Source: Xanthomonas sp. DAR 80977
Lineage (GTDB): Bacteria; Pseudomonadota; Gammaproteobacteria; Xanthomonadales; Xanthomonadaceae
Reading direction: 5' to 3'
DNA: 64,000 bases
Assembly (NCBI RefSeq): GCF_041240605.1
Contig: NZ_CP162487.1
Span: 1,185,001-1,249,000 of the forward strand
How positions within the stretch are numbered: the stretch's first letter is position 1; the number at the start of each line of letters is the position of its first letter. The position numbers were made by a program, and so were the translations under genes. A model generated the notes under the pieces. The model saw nothing but the letters and a program-made list of their open reading frames with translations, ran no database searches and was not told the DNA's origin. Positions 8,427 to 19,223 of the stretch are shown here, one piece after another.

Positions 8427-8503
8427 AGCCGGGATTGGGGATTGGGGATTGGTGAACAGCCGTGCCCTGCGAATCCCCAATCTCGAATCCCCAATCCCGG
8501 CTT
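8427..8503. repeat. Inverted GGGGATT heptamer repeat after recG
   Basis: A run starting AGCCGGGATTGGGGATT (from 8427) is mirrored by its reverse complement ending at about 8503, with a loop of about 20 nt. It is the same element type as the arms at 5500-5834. Because it directly follows the recG stop it could also act as a processing or termination hairpin, although it lacks a T-run. Confidence 0.75.
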
Positions 8504-8562
8504 CCCAGGTCCGCGTCGCGGTGCCAGACTCGGCGGCCGAACGGACTGACGAAGAATCCCGC

Positions 8563-9501
8563 ATGAGCGACAAGATTCCCCTGCTGATCGACACCGATCC
8601 CGGCGTGGACGATGCCCTGGCCTTGCTGATGGCCTTCGCCGACGACCGCCACGACGTCGTCGGCCTGACCATCGCCGCCGGCAACGTCGGCCTGCAGCAC
8701 ACCGTGCGCAATGCGCTGAAGCTGTGCGAAGTGGCCGGGCGCGAGGAGGTGCCGGTGTTCGCCGGCTGCGCCGATCCGCTGCTGCACCCGGCGGTGGACG
8801 CCGCCCACGTGCACGGCCTGGACGGCTTCGGCGACGTCGGCCTGGCACCGGCGGCGCGCGCCGCCGAGAGCGAGCACGCGGCCCTGGCGATCCTGCGCCT
8901 GTCGCACCGGTACGCCGGTTCGCTGCTGCTGGTCGCGCTCGGCCCGCTGACCAATATCGCCCTTGCGCTGAAGCTGGATCCGACCCTGCCGCAGCGGGTG
9001 CGCCGCTTCGTGGTCATGGGCGGGGCGATCACCTGCCACGGCAACATCACCCCGGCCGCCGAGTTCAACATCGCCTTCGACCCGGAGGCGGCGCACATCG
9101 TGTTTTCCGGGTTCCCGCACGTCGAGGTCGCCGACTGGGAGGCGACCGTGGCGCATGGCCTGCCGCACCGCGAGGTCGAGCAGTGGCTGGCGGCGGACGC
9201 GGACAAGGCGCGCTTCTACGACGCGATCTCGCGCAAGACCCGGCTGTGGTCGGAGGATTCGCGCGGCGAGCACTGGTATGCCGCCGATGCGCTGGCGATG
9301 GCCTGGGCGCTGCAGCCCGAGGGCGCGCTGGAGGTGCAGTCGCGGCCGCTGCAGGTCGAACTGGCCGGGGTGCACAGCCGCGGCGCCACCCTGGTCGACT
9401 GGAACCGCCAACTCGGCCTGGCCGACAACGCGGCCATGCTGATCCGCTACGACCAGGCCCGCTTCCAGGCGCTGGCGCGCGCGGCGGTCGGCGCCGGTTG
9501 A
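8563..9501 (+). CDS. Inosine-uridine preferring nucleoside hydrolase family protein
   Basis: This 312-residue enzyme belongs to the IU-nucleoside hydrolase family, which cleaves ribonucleosides to base and ribose for salvage. The calcium-binding signature LIDTDPGVDDA lies at residues 8-18 with the Asp cluster intact. The second conserved block, FVVMGGAITCHGNITPAAEFNI, is near 147-168; its Asn and Glu residues contact the ribose. The C-terminal SRGATLVDW segment, with an acidic ligand, is near 275. The ATG at 8563 matches the family N-terminus; the long frame upstream overlaps recG and is spurious. Substrate preference (pyrimidine or purine) cannot be set from sequence alone. Confidence 0.92.
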   Translation: MSDKIPLLIDTDPGVDDALALLMAFADDRHDVVGLTIAAGNVGLQHTVRNALKLCEVAGREEVPVFAGCADPLLHPAVDAAHVHGLDGFGDVGLAPAARAAESEHAALAILRLSHRYAGSLLLVALGPLTNIALALKLDPTLPQRVRRFVVMGGAITCHGNITPAAEFNIAFDPEAAHIVFSGFPHVEVADWEATVAHGLPHREVEQWLAADADKARFYDAISRKTRLWSEDSRGEHWYAADALAMAWALQPEGALEVQSRPLQVELAGVHSRGATLVDWNRQLGLADNAAMLIRYDQARFQALARAAVGAG

Positions 9502-9596
9502 GCCGGGCGGGCGGGGCGGGCGGGGCGGCTCGCGGGCGCCCGCGAGCCAGGCCCGCACCTCGGCACCGGCCGGCGTGAATTCCGCGTAAGTTGTCC

Positions 9597-9626
9597 TTGC
9601 GCGCAGGCCGGGTGGCTTGCTATAGT
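9597..9626 (+). promoter_or_regulatory. Predicted rpmE2 promoter with extended -10
   Basis: TTGCGC (9597-9602) and TATAGT (9621-9626) are 18 bp apart. TGC immediately precedes the -10 box, which makes it an extended -10 promoter. It lies about 38 bp before the rpmE2 start. Confidence 0.65.
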
Positions 9627-9663
9627 TTCCCTCTTGTCCAGCAGCCCCCTACGGTGCGAGCCC

Positions 9664-9906
9664 ATGAAGGCCGACATCCATCCTCAGTACCACAACGTCG
9701 TGTTCCACGACGTCACCTCCGATTTCAAGATCCTGACCCGTTCGACCATGTCCTCGAAGGACAAGGTCAAGTGGGAGGACGGCGAAGAATATCCGCTGAT
9801 CAAGGTCGAAATCTCCTCGGCTTCGCACCCGTTCTACACGGGCAAGCACAAGGTCATCGACACCAGCGGCCGCATCGACAAGTTCCAGAAGCGCTACGCG
9901 CGCTGA
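9664..9906 (+). CDS. rpmE2: 50S ribosomal protein L31 type B
   Basis: This 80-residue protein is the type B form of ribosomal protein L31, on the large subunit bridging to the 30S head. It begins [16 protein letters not shown] and ends with DKFQKRY, both diagnostic. It has no cysteines, so it is the zinc-independent C-minus paralogue. The start at 9664 fits the family; the frame to 9634 adds an unneeded tail. It has its own extended -10 promoter and a strong terminator, so it is monocistronic. In several bacteria this form replaces the zinc-binding L31 under zinc limitation. I see no Zur-like palindrome here, so that control is not shown. Confidence 0.96.
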   Translation: MKADIHPQYHNVVFHDVTSDFKILTRSTMSSKDKVKWEDGEEYPLIKVEISSASHPFYTGKHKVIDTSGRIDKFQKRYAR

Positions 9907-9926
9907 TCGAACGGTCGAAGTGGTTG

Positions 9927-9959
9927 AAGACGGCCGCGCCCTGCGCGGCCGTCTTTTTT
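9927..9959 (+). terminator. Rho-independent terminator after rpmE2
   Basis: A perfect 13-bp GC-rich stem (9927-9939 with 9943-9955) has a 3-nt loop and runs into a T tract to 9959. It is one of the strongest terminators in the window. Confidence 0.9.
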
Positions 9960-10100
9960 GGCGTCCCCGATTCGTCGATTCCCGGCATGCAGTTGCCGGC
10001 GTAGATTCTCCCGTCCCGGCGGCGGCGAGGATGCAACGCTGTGTCGCCGGCGGACGCTGGTTCTACGACTTCAGTACGAGCGACTACTCAAATGTTGCTG

Positions 10101-10109
10101 TGCGATAAT
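10101..10109 (+). promoter_or_regulatory. Extended -10 of the gltA promoter
   Basis: TGCGATAAT forms an extended -10 element (TG-n-GATAAT). No good -35 box lies 16-18 bp upstream, which is common for extended -10 promoters. The leader to the GTG at 10198 is then about 80 nt. Confidence 0.5.
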
Positions 10110-10197
10110 GGCGCGATCCGTGGTAATTGCCGTGGACTTCCTTCACGCGTCTGTTCGCAAAGCACGGACAGGCGCCTTCCACTGAGGAGCGCACACT

Positions 10198-11487
<1,290 letters not shown>

Positions 11488-11513
11488 TCGCGCTGCCGTC
11501 GGTTCGTCGCGAG

Positions 11514-11542
11514 AACGCCCCGCTTTGCGGGGCGTTTTTTTT
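11514..11542 (+). terminator. Rho-independent terminator after gltA
   Basis: A perfect 10-bp stem (11514-11523 with 11527-11536) has a TTT loop and a run of eight T residues from about 11535. Confidence 0.9.
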
Positions 11543-11580
11543 GGCGTACCGCGATGCGACGGCTTTTCCGGAGGCTTCTC

Positions 11581-11664
11581 GTCGCGACTGAAGTCGCTCC
11601 CACATGAAAAGCGCTTCAGTGCGGTGAATGCATGCAGGTTTGTGGGAGCGACTTCAGTCGCGAC
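11581..11664. repeat. Paired REP elements in inverted orientation
   Basis: A 24-bp sequence at 11581-11604 is repeated as its exact reverse complement at 11641-11664, with 36 nt between them. The core is GAGCGACTTCAGTCGCGAC. It sits between the gltA terminator and the converging minus-strand gene, a common place for REP pairs. Confidence 0.85.
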
Positions 11665-11725
11665 GGGCGTTACCAGGAGTGCCTATCGCGACGGATGACC
11701 CGAAGCCACCCGGCGCCGCTCCCGC
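11641..11725 (+). repeat. Dispersed composite REP element, copy 1
   Basis: This 85-bp unit begins with the REP head TGTGGGAGCG, continues through GGGCGTTACC and GATGACCCGAAGCC, and ends in CGCTCCCGC. The same ordered blocks recur at 38550-38638 in the same orientation. The unit overlaps the right-hand REP of the pair at 11581-11664. Confidence 0.75.
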
Positions 11726-11780
11726 GGATGCCGCTCCCGCAATGCGCAGCGGCGAGCGGCATGACCCGGCGCGAGCCGAC

Positions 11781-12599
11781 CTACAATTGCGCCGGCGCCT
11801 CGACCTGCGCCACCAGCGCATGGCTGTCGGCGTCGTGCATGCGCGCCACGCCGTCGAGATCGAGCAGGTAGTAGTGGCCGCGGTCGGTCAGGAAATGCCA
11901 GGCCAGTACCTGGCTGCCGTTGTGTTCGTGGCTGGGGTCGCCGGCGGTGACACGGTCCAGCATGTGTCCGCTGTCGGCGCACAGGCGGCGGATCAGCTTC
12001 ATGTAGCGCGGTTCGCCCTCCAGCGCCGCGGCGACGCGCGCGGCGCGATCGGGCAGGGCGGCGGCGCGACGCTCGACCTCGGCCTGCATCTCCGGAATCG
12101 ACAGCACCACCAAGTGCGGGTGCCTGCGCAGCCAGGCCGAATTCAGCGCGACCAGGTCTTCCTCCTCCGCCAGCGCGTAGAAGGCCTCGCTGTGCCGGTC
12201 GAGCGCATCGCGGGCCGGGTTGTCGCCGAAGTAGTCGCCGTCCATGAACGCCTGCAGCGTGTCGTCGTCCATCTGTTCGAGCAGCGCGCGGCTGGCCGCG
12301 TACAGCGCGGCATGCCGTGGCGCCTGCATCGCCTGCAGGCCGCGCCCGACCTGATCGAGCACCGCCGGGTCGGCGTTGCAGTTGTAGACGAACTGGGCGA
12401 AGCCGCCGTTTTCCACCTGCGCCACGTAGAAGTCGACGTAGTAGCTGCACATCGCATCGGCGGCGATCTCGTCCGGACGCAGCCACTGGTCGAGCTGGGC
12501 GTTGATGAAGCTGATGTTGGACTGGATCGGTGCGTACGCGTCGTCGCTGTCGAAGCTGTTGCGCGAGACGACGATGGCATCGGGCGGAATGGCGGGCAT
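11781..12599 (-). CDS. DMP19/DUF4375-like acidic protein
   Basis: This 272-residue, acidic cytoplasmic protein contains the DUF4375 region in its N-terminal half, with the conserved motif VENGGFAQFVYN at about residues 62-73. That family includes DMP19 of Neisseria, a dsDNA-mimic protein that sequesters a transcription factor, but most members are uncharacterised. The C-terminal part (about 180-272) is not one I recognise. The ATG at 12599 is preferred over a TTG at 12629. It lies 61 bp downstream of, and in line with, a nucleotidyltransferase-like gene, so the two may form an operon. No function is assigned beyond family membership. Confidence 0.7.
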   Translation of the reverse strand: MPAIPPDAIVVSRNSFDSDDAYAPIQSNISFINAQLDQWLRPDEIAADAMCSYYVDFYVAQVENGGFAQFVYNCNADPAVLDQVGRGLQAMQAPRHAALYAASRALLEQMDDDTLQAFMDGDYFGDNPARDALDRHSEAFYALAEEEDLVALNSAWLRRHPHLVVLSIPEMQAEVERRAAALPDRAARVAAALEGEPRYMKLIRRLCADSGHMLDRVTAGDPSHEHNGSQVLAWHFLTDRGHYYLLDLDGVARMHDADSHALVAQVEAPAQL

Positions 12600-12660
12600 G
12601 CAGCGGATCCGTTGGTGGCAGGCAGGCAATCGGTGCGCCGCGCGCGGCGCACGCAGGCGT

Positions 12661-13308
12661 TCAGCGGCGTTGCTGGTAGTCGGCGATGTCCTGCTCGGTC
12701 AGCAGCTGCCGCAGCTGGCTTTCCGAGGCGCGCCGCATCGGTTTCTCGTCGACCTGCGACAGCGGCGCCTGGCGCAGCGCATCGTAGGGCAGCACGGTCA
12801 GGTCGAAGGTCAGCTCTTCGGCGGCGAACAGCCACACCGGAAACTCCTCGCTGCGTTCGCGGTCCAGGCGCAGCCGGCGCGTGCGCGACTCGGCCGGGAT
12901 CCGGTGTTCCTCGAGGAAGCGCGCCACCGCGTCCGCATCGTCGCTGTGCAGGTGCAGTTGCACCGGGCTGTTGGCATCGGCGGTGCCGTCGTGCACCGGG
13001 CCGACCAGGCGCGGCGCGAAGCCGTGCAGGAAGTCCATCGCGCGCAACGCGGCCTCGCGGCGCAGGCGCAGGCCGCCGGCGTGGTCGGGTCCGGCGAACA
13101 GGCGCTGGTATTCGCGCAGCGCATCCTCGATCTCGCGGTTGCGCGGCAGCGAGGCATCGTCGTGGATGCCGAGCCGGTCGGCGGCCTTGAGCTTGGCCTG
13201 GTGGAAGTCGCGGATGCCGCCTTCGGCCATCAGCCGGGCGGCTTCGTGGGCCAGCCGCCGGCGGCGTTCGTGCGTGCGGGTCTGGGCATGTTGCCGAGCG
13301 TGGTGCAT
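12661..13308 (-). CDS. Conserved protein with nucleotidyltransferase-like fold (putative)
   Basis: This 215-residue protein starts with a very basic helix (MHHARQHAQTRTHERRRRLA). The middle contains FAPRLVGPVHDGTAD, HLHSDDADAV and, later, TFDLTVLPYDALRQ. The spaced acidic residues in these segments resemble the metal site of Pol-beta-type nucleotidyltransferases, but the usual G-S-x-D-x-D motif is not seen, so this is inference. I know similar proteins from gammaproteobacteria only as conserved hypotheticals. The start at 13308 has a good GGGAGGCGG ribosome binding site. The DMP19-like gene follows it, and the pair is convergent with gltA. Confidence 0.6.
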   Translation of the reverse strand: MHHARQHAQTRTHERRRRLAHEAARLMAEGGIRDFHQAKLKAADRLGIHDDASLPRNREIEDALREYQRLFAGPDHAGGLRLRREAALRAMDFLHGFAPRLVGPVHDGTADANSPVQLHLHSDDADAVARFLEEHRIPAESRTRRLRLDRERSEEFPVWLFAAEELTFDLTVLPYDALRQAPLSQVDEKPMRRASESQLRQLLTEQDIADYQQRR

Positions 13309-13517
13309 GGGGCCGCCTCCCTCAAAGCCTGCCCCGACTGTACAACAGCGCGGTGACGCCGGCATGCAGTGCGGCCAACGCGCTGGACGGACGCTGCCGT
13401 CCGCTCGGCCGGCCTCGGCGACGCGGGGTCCGCCCAGGGGCGGGTCCCGCCGGCCATCGCCGCCTCGGCATCGGGACCGGCCGAGTCGCGAGTCCCCGGT
13501 CCCGAGTCCCGCAGCCG

Positions 13518-15953
13518 TCAGAAAATATCGAACGCCGCGTCGTCGGTCTTCTGGTCCTGCAGGCCGTAGTCGAACTCCTGGATGCGGTCCATGTCCTCGA
13601 CCTTGACCCACTCGGTGGCGCCGTTGAGCGTGGCCTGGACCATGCCGGCCGGCGGGTCGTTGCTGGCGATCGGCTTGTCCTTCAGCGCCACGCGCATGTA
13701 CTCGATCCAGATCGGCAGCGCCGCCTTGCCGCCGTATTCGCGGTAGCCGAGCGAGCGGAAGTCGTCGCGGCCGACCCACACCGTGGTCACGTAGGGGCCG
13801 CCGAAGCCGGAGAACCAGGCGTCGCGGTGATCGTTGGTGGAACCCGTCTTGCCGCCGACGTCTTCGCGGCCCAGCACCTTGGCCGCGGTGCCGGTGCCGC
13901 GCTGGACCACGTCGCGCATCATCGACACCAGCTGGTAGGCGGTGCGCTCATCGATCGCGCGCGGCGCCACCTTGGCTTCCGGATCGGTCGCCGGCGCGGT
14001 CTCGGTCGGGGCCGGCGTCACGGCAGCGGTTGTCGCAGGCTTGGGCGGCGCTGGCGGCGCCGCGCTGCCGAAGTTGAAGCCGTCGACGACCTGGCTGGCC
14101 GGGGTGGCGCTGCCGCCGACGCTGCCGCAGCTGCGGCAGGCGGTGGGCGGGTGCTCCTGGAACAGCACGTTGCCGTCGCGGTCGGTGACCTTGTCGATGA
14201 TCCAGGTGTCCACCCGCGAGCCGCCGTTGGCGAACACCGCATAGCCGCGCGCCACCGACAGCGGGGTCAGCGACGCGGTACCCAGCGACATCGACAGGTT
14301 GGGCGGCAGTTCGGCCTCCTGGAAACCGAACTGGCTGATGTACTTGCGCGCGAAGTCCACGCCGATGCTGTCGAGCAGGCGCACCGAGACCAGGTTGCGC
14401 GACTGCACCAGCGCCTCGCGCAGGCGCATCGGGCCCTTGAAGCCGCCGCCGTCGTTCTGCGGCGACCAGGTCTTGCCGCGGCGGTCGCGGAACACCACCG
14501 GCGCATCGAGCACGATCGAGGCCGGGTTGAAGCCCTTCTCGAACGCGGCCGCGTACAGGAACGGCTTGAAGCTGGAACCCGGCTGGCGCCGCGCCTGGGT
14601 GGCGCGGTTGAACTTGTTGCCGGCATAGCTGAAGCCGCCGACCAGGGCGCGCAGCCCGCCGTTGCTGGCGTCCAACGACACCAGCGCCGACTGCCCGCGC
14701 GGCAGCTGGGTGACTTCCCACTCGCCCGGCTGGTCGCCGGCCTGGATCCGCACCAGGTCGCCGCGCTTGAGCAGGGTGGCGGGGCTGCGCCCGGTCCAGC
14801 GGCTGGACGCGACCGGCAGCACCAGTTCGGTCCTGTTGGCCAGCACCACGGTGGCGCTGCCGTCGCTGCCGGTGGCGGCGACGATGCTCGGCAGCATGCC
14901 GCCCTGCGCATTGATGCCGGCCAGGTGGCTGGCCAGCGCGGCCGCGTCGGCGTCGGCGGCCACCTCGAAATGCTGCTCCACGCCGTGCCAGCCATGGCGG
15001 CGGTCGTAGATCACCAGGCCCTGGCGCACCGCATGGTTGGCCGCGGCCTGCAGTTCGGTATCGATGGTGGTGGTGACGTGGTAGCCCTTGTCGAGCACGT
15101 CGCCGCCGAAGCGGGCGATCATCTCCTGGCGCACCAGCTCGGCCACGTAGGGCGACTCGACCTCGACCGGGCGCTCGTGCGGGGTCGCATGCATCGGCAC
15201 CGCCTTGGCGGCGTCGGCCTCGGCCTGGGTGACGAAACCCAGCGCGGCCATGCGGCTGAGCACATAGTTGTCGCGGCGCTGCTTGGCGCGCTCGGGGTTG
15301 CTGATCGGGTTGCCGCTGGACGGGAACTTGGGGATGCCGGCCAGCGAGGCCATCTCGTCCAGGCTCAGTTCGTTGAGCTTCTTGCCGTAGTAGTACTCGG
15401 CCGCGGCGGCGATGCCGTAGGCGCGGTTGCCGAAGAAGCTCTTGTTGAGATACAGCTCGAAGATCTCGTCCTTGCTCAGCTCGGCCTCGATCTTGCGCGC
15501 CAGCAGGATCTCGGCCAGCTTGCGCGTATAGCTGTATTCGGAGCTCAGGAAGAACTGGCGGGCGACCTGCTGGGTAATGGTCGAGCCGCCCGGCACGCGC
15601 TTGTCGTTGGTGGTGGCCAGCAGCCACACGGCGCGGGCGATGCCTTTGTAGTCGACCCCACCGTGCTGGTAGAAGCGCGCGTCCTCGGTGGCCAGGAACG
15701 CCTGCTTCAGCTGCTCCGGCACGTCCTTCATGGTGATCGGGTAGCGCCGGGTCTCGCCGAACAGGGCCATCAGCTTGCCGTCGCTGGCATAGACGTACAT
15801 GGGCTCCTGCAGCTCGACCTGGCGCAGCGTCTGCACGTCGGGGAGCTTGGAGGAAACGACGTAATAGAGCCCGCCAGCGGCGGCGGCTCCGACCAGGGCG
15901 AGGACGACGAACGTGACCAGCGCCCAGCGCAGCCAACGACGAAAACGGGGCAT
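13518..15953 (-). CDS. mrcA: Class A penicillin-binding protein 1A
   Basis: This 811-residue bifunctional enzyme polymerises glycan strands and cross-links peptidoglycan in the periplasm. One N-terminal transmembrane helix (about 10-33) anchors it. The glycosyltransferase domain carries the catalytic Glu in [13 protein letters not shown] (E90). An OB-like insert follows, then the transpeptidase domain with SSFK (about 458-461), SRN, and KTGSTND near 700. The ATG at 15953 is chosen since the frame further upstream lacks the family N-terminus. A TATACT -10 box precedes it. It is divergent from pilM, the usual arrangement in gammaproteobacteria, where it is also called ponA. Confidence 0.96.
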   Translation of the reverse strand: MPRFRRWLRWALVTFVVLALVGAAAAGGLYYVVSSKLPDVQTLRQVELQEPMYVYASDGKLMALFGETRRYPITMKDVPEQLKQAFLATEDARFYQHGGVDYKGIARAVWLLATTNDKRVPGGSTITQQVARQFFLSSEYSYTRKLAEILLARKIEAELSKDEIFELYLNKSFFGNRAYGIAAAAEYYYGKKLNELSLDEMASLAGIPKFPSSGNPISNPERAKQRRDNYVLSRMAALGFVTQAEADAAKAVPMHATPHERPVEVESPYVAELVRQEMIARFGGDVLDKGYHVTTTIDTELQAAANHAVRQGLVIYDRRHGWHGVEQHFEVAADADAAALASHLAGINAQGGMLPSIVAATGSDGSATVVLANRTELVLPVASSRWTGRSPATLLKRGDLVRIQAGDQPGEWEVTQLPRGQSALVSLDASNGGLRALVGGFSYAGNKFNRATQARRQPGSSFKPFLYAAAFEKGFNPASIVLDAPVVFRDRRGKTWSPQNDGGGFKGPMRLREALVQSRNLVSVRLLDSIGVDFARKYISQFGFQEAELPPNLSMSLGTASLTPLSVARGYAVFANGGSRVDTWIIDKVTDRDGNVLFQEHPPTACRSCGSVGGSATPASQVVDGFNFGSAAPPAPPKPATTAAVTPAPTETAPATDPEAKVAPRAIDERTAYQLVSMMRDVVQRGTGTAAKVLGREDVGGKTGSTNDHRDAWFSGFGGPYVTTVWVGRDDFRSLGYREYGGKAALPIWIEYMRVALKDKPIASNDPPAGMVQATLNGATEWVKVEDMDRIQEFDYGLQDQKTDDAAFDIF

Positions 15954-15989
15954 CGAGAGAGATTCCGATTGCAGATTTCTTGGGCGCAG

Positions 15990-15995
15990 AGTATA
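15990..15995 (-). promoter_or_regulatory. Predicted -10 box of the PBP1A promoter
   Basis: TATACT on the minus strand lies 37 bp upstream of the PBP1A ATG. No convincing -35 is seen at 16-18 bp, so support is partial. Confidence 0.4.
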
Positions 15996-15996
15996 G

Positions 15997-17228
<1,232 letters not shown>

Positions 17229-17229
<1 letters not shown>

Positions 17230-17996
17230 TGGCAAAAATCAACCTGCTGCCCTGGCGGGCGGAGCGACGCAAGCAGCGTGAGCGCGAGTTCTACTCGATG
17301 TTGGGCTTCGCCGCGCTGGCCGGCGTGCTGCTGGCGTTGCTGATCTGGTTCTACTACGACCGTCAGATCACCGGGCAGAACGAGCGCAACGCCTATCTGG
17401 AAGCCGAGATCGCGAAGGTCAAGGCGCAGAACCAGGAAATCGACAAGCTCGACGAGCAGAAGCGGCGCCTGCTGGCGCGCAAGCGGGTCATCGAGGAACT
17501 GCAGGCCAAGCGCTCGCAGATGGTGCACCTGTTCGACTCGCTGGTGCGCACCATCCCCGACGGCGTGGTGCTGACCGCGGTCAAGCAGGAAGGCGACATC
17601 CTGACCCTGGAAGGACGCTCGCAATCCAATGCGCGGGTCAGCGCCTACATGCGCAACCTCGAGGGCTCGGGCTGGATGACCAATCCGGAGCTGTCGGTGA
17701 TCGAGGCCAAGGACCAGGACAAGGAGGTCAAGGGACCGATCGTCGACGCCAAGGCCTTGCCCTACGTGTTCACCCTCAAGGTCAAGCTGCCGGTGCCGGG
17801 CGACGCTGCGGAAACGGTGCCTGGCGCTGCCGCGCCGGCGCCTGGCAAGCCGGCCGCGCCGCCAGTGCCGGGCGCGGCAACGCCGGCGCCCGCTGCCGCC
17901 CCCGCGTCTGCTGCCCCGACCGCACCCGCGACGCCGCCGGCCCCCGCGCCGGCCGCGCCTGCCGCCACGCCAGCGCAACAGGGACCGGCGTCATGA
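17229..17996 (+). CDS. pilN: Type IV pilus alignment protein PilN
   Basis: PilN is a bitopic inner-membrane protein of the type IV pilus alignment subcomplex. It shows the conserved cytoplasmic MAKINLLPWR that docks into PilM, one transmembrane helix at about 22-40, a coiled-coil (about 45-100) and a periplasmic ferredoxin-like domain to about 195. The C-terminal 60 residues are an Ala/Pro-rich tail beyond the usual family end (most PilN proteins are near 200 residues), probably disordered. The ATG overlaps the pilM stop by one base and the gene ends inside the pilO start, showing translational coupling. Confidence 0.94.
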
Positions 17997-18667
17997 GCAA
18001 GAAAGTCAACCTGAAAGACCTGGACTTCAACAACCTCGGCAACTGGCCGCAGCAGGCCAAGATCGGCTTCTGCGTGCTGCTCGCGCTGTTCATCCTGATC
18101 CTGTCCTGGTTCCTGCTGATCGGCGACAAGCGCGACGAACTGGGGACGCTGGAGCAGAAGGAAACCGAACTGCGCGCCTCGTTCGAGAAGGAGCAGAGCC
18201 GCGCGGTCAATCTGCAGCCGTTGAAGCAGCAGCTGGCGCAGATGGAGCAGGTGCTGCAGCAGATGCTGCGGCAGTTGCCGAGCAAGACCGAGATGCCGGA
18301 CCTGATCATCGACATCTCGCAGACCGCGTTGTCCAGCGGCCTGGCCAACGAGCTGTTCCAGCCGGGTCCGGAGTCGCCGAAGGAGTTCTACGCGGAGAAG
18401 CCGATCGCGCTGCGCATGGTCGGCAGCTACCACCAGTTCGGCGCCTTCGTCAGCGGCGTGGCGTCGCTGCCGCGGGTGGTGATCCTGACCATGCACGACA
18501 TCAACCTGAAGCCGCGCGACAAAGCCACGGGCATCAGCGCGCGCGGCGAGCTGGAGCTGTCCGGCACGGTCAAGACCTATCGCTACCTGGACGACAAGGA
18601 GATGGCGGACCAGGAAAAGGCGGCGGCCGCAGCGAAAAAGGCTTCCCAGCAAGGCGGTGGCGCATGA
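17993..18667 (+). CDS. pilO: Type IV pilus alignment protein PilO
   Basis: This 224-residue bitopic membrane protein is PilO, the partner of PilN in the inner-membrane alignment complex. A short cytoplasmic part is followed by one transmembrane helix (about 24-43), a coiled-coil (50-95) and the periplasmic domain with the FYAEKPIALRMVGSYHQFG segment near 130-148. It overlaps pilN and pilP by 4 bp (ATGA) each, so stoichiometric expression is likely. The Ala/Lys-rich tail is variable in the family. Confidence 0.95.
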   Translation: MSKKVNLKDLDFNNLGNWPQQAKIGFCVLLALFILILSWFLLIGDKRDELGTLEQKETELRASFEKEQSRAVNLQPLKQQLAQMEQVLQQMLRQLPSKTEMPDLIIDISQTALSSGLANELFQPGPESPKEFYAEKPIALRMVGSYHQFGAFVSGVASLPRVVILTMHDINLKPRDKATGISARGELELSGTVKTYRYLDDKEMADQEKAAAAAKKASQQGGGA

Positions 18668-19203
18668 AGCGGCGGACCATGGCATTGCAGTGCTTCGCAG
18701 GGCTGGCGCTGGTGGCGCTGCTCGGCGGTTGCGGTCGCGGCGTGACCAGCACCCCGGGCGATGCGCCCAACCTGGAGAACTGGGTCAAGGAAGTGCGCGC
18801 GCGGCCGGCGCAGCCGCTGGAGCCGCTGCCGGTGATGCAGCAGTTCGAGACCTTCGAATATGCGGCGCAGGGCCTGCGCGATCCGTTCAGCGATGCCTGG
18901 GCGAGTCCGGACGGCAACAACGGCCTGCGTCCGGATCCGAACCGGCGCAAGGAACCGCTGGAGCAGTTCCCGCTCGACAGCCTGAACATGGTCGGCACGC
19001 TGGGCAACGGCGCGGGCCTGGTGGCGCTGGTGATGGCGCCGGACAAGGTGACCTACCGGGTCCGCCCCGGCATCTACATGGGGCAGAGCGATGGCCGCGT
19101 GACCGGGGTGCACGAGGATCGCATCGATTTGATTGAACTGGTGCCGGATGGCGCTGGCGGTTGGCTGGAACGTCCGGCCGCCGTGGCGCTGGACGATCAA
19201 TGA
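18664..19203 (+). CDS. pilP: Type IV pilus lipoprotein PilP
   Basis: PilP is an inner-membrane lipoprotein that connects PilN/PilO to the PilQ secretin across the periplasm. The 179-residue protein has a lipoprotein signal peptide with the box LLGGC (Cys at about 22). A disordered linker leads to the beta-rich domain holding the family pattern GLRDPF and LDSLNMVGTLG. The gene overlaps pilO by 4 bp and ends next to the pilQ start region. Confidence 0.95.
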   Translation: MKRRTMALQCFAGLALVALLGGCGRGVTSTPGDAPNLENWVKEVRARPAQPLEPLPVMQQFETFEYAAQGLRDPFSDAWASPDGNNGLRPDPNRRKEPLEQFPLDSLNMVGTLGNGAGLVALVMAPDKVTYRVRPGIYMGQSDGRVTGVHEDRIDLIELVPDGAGGWLERPAAVALDDQ

Positions 19204-19223
19204 TTGATTATGGGGATAGCACG

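Noticed and set aside
5774..8848. 1024-codon open frame on the minus strand antisense to ridA and recG
   Set aside because: It passes through the heptamer repeats and two real genes, and has only shadow composition.
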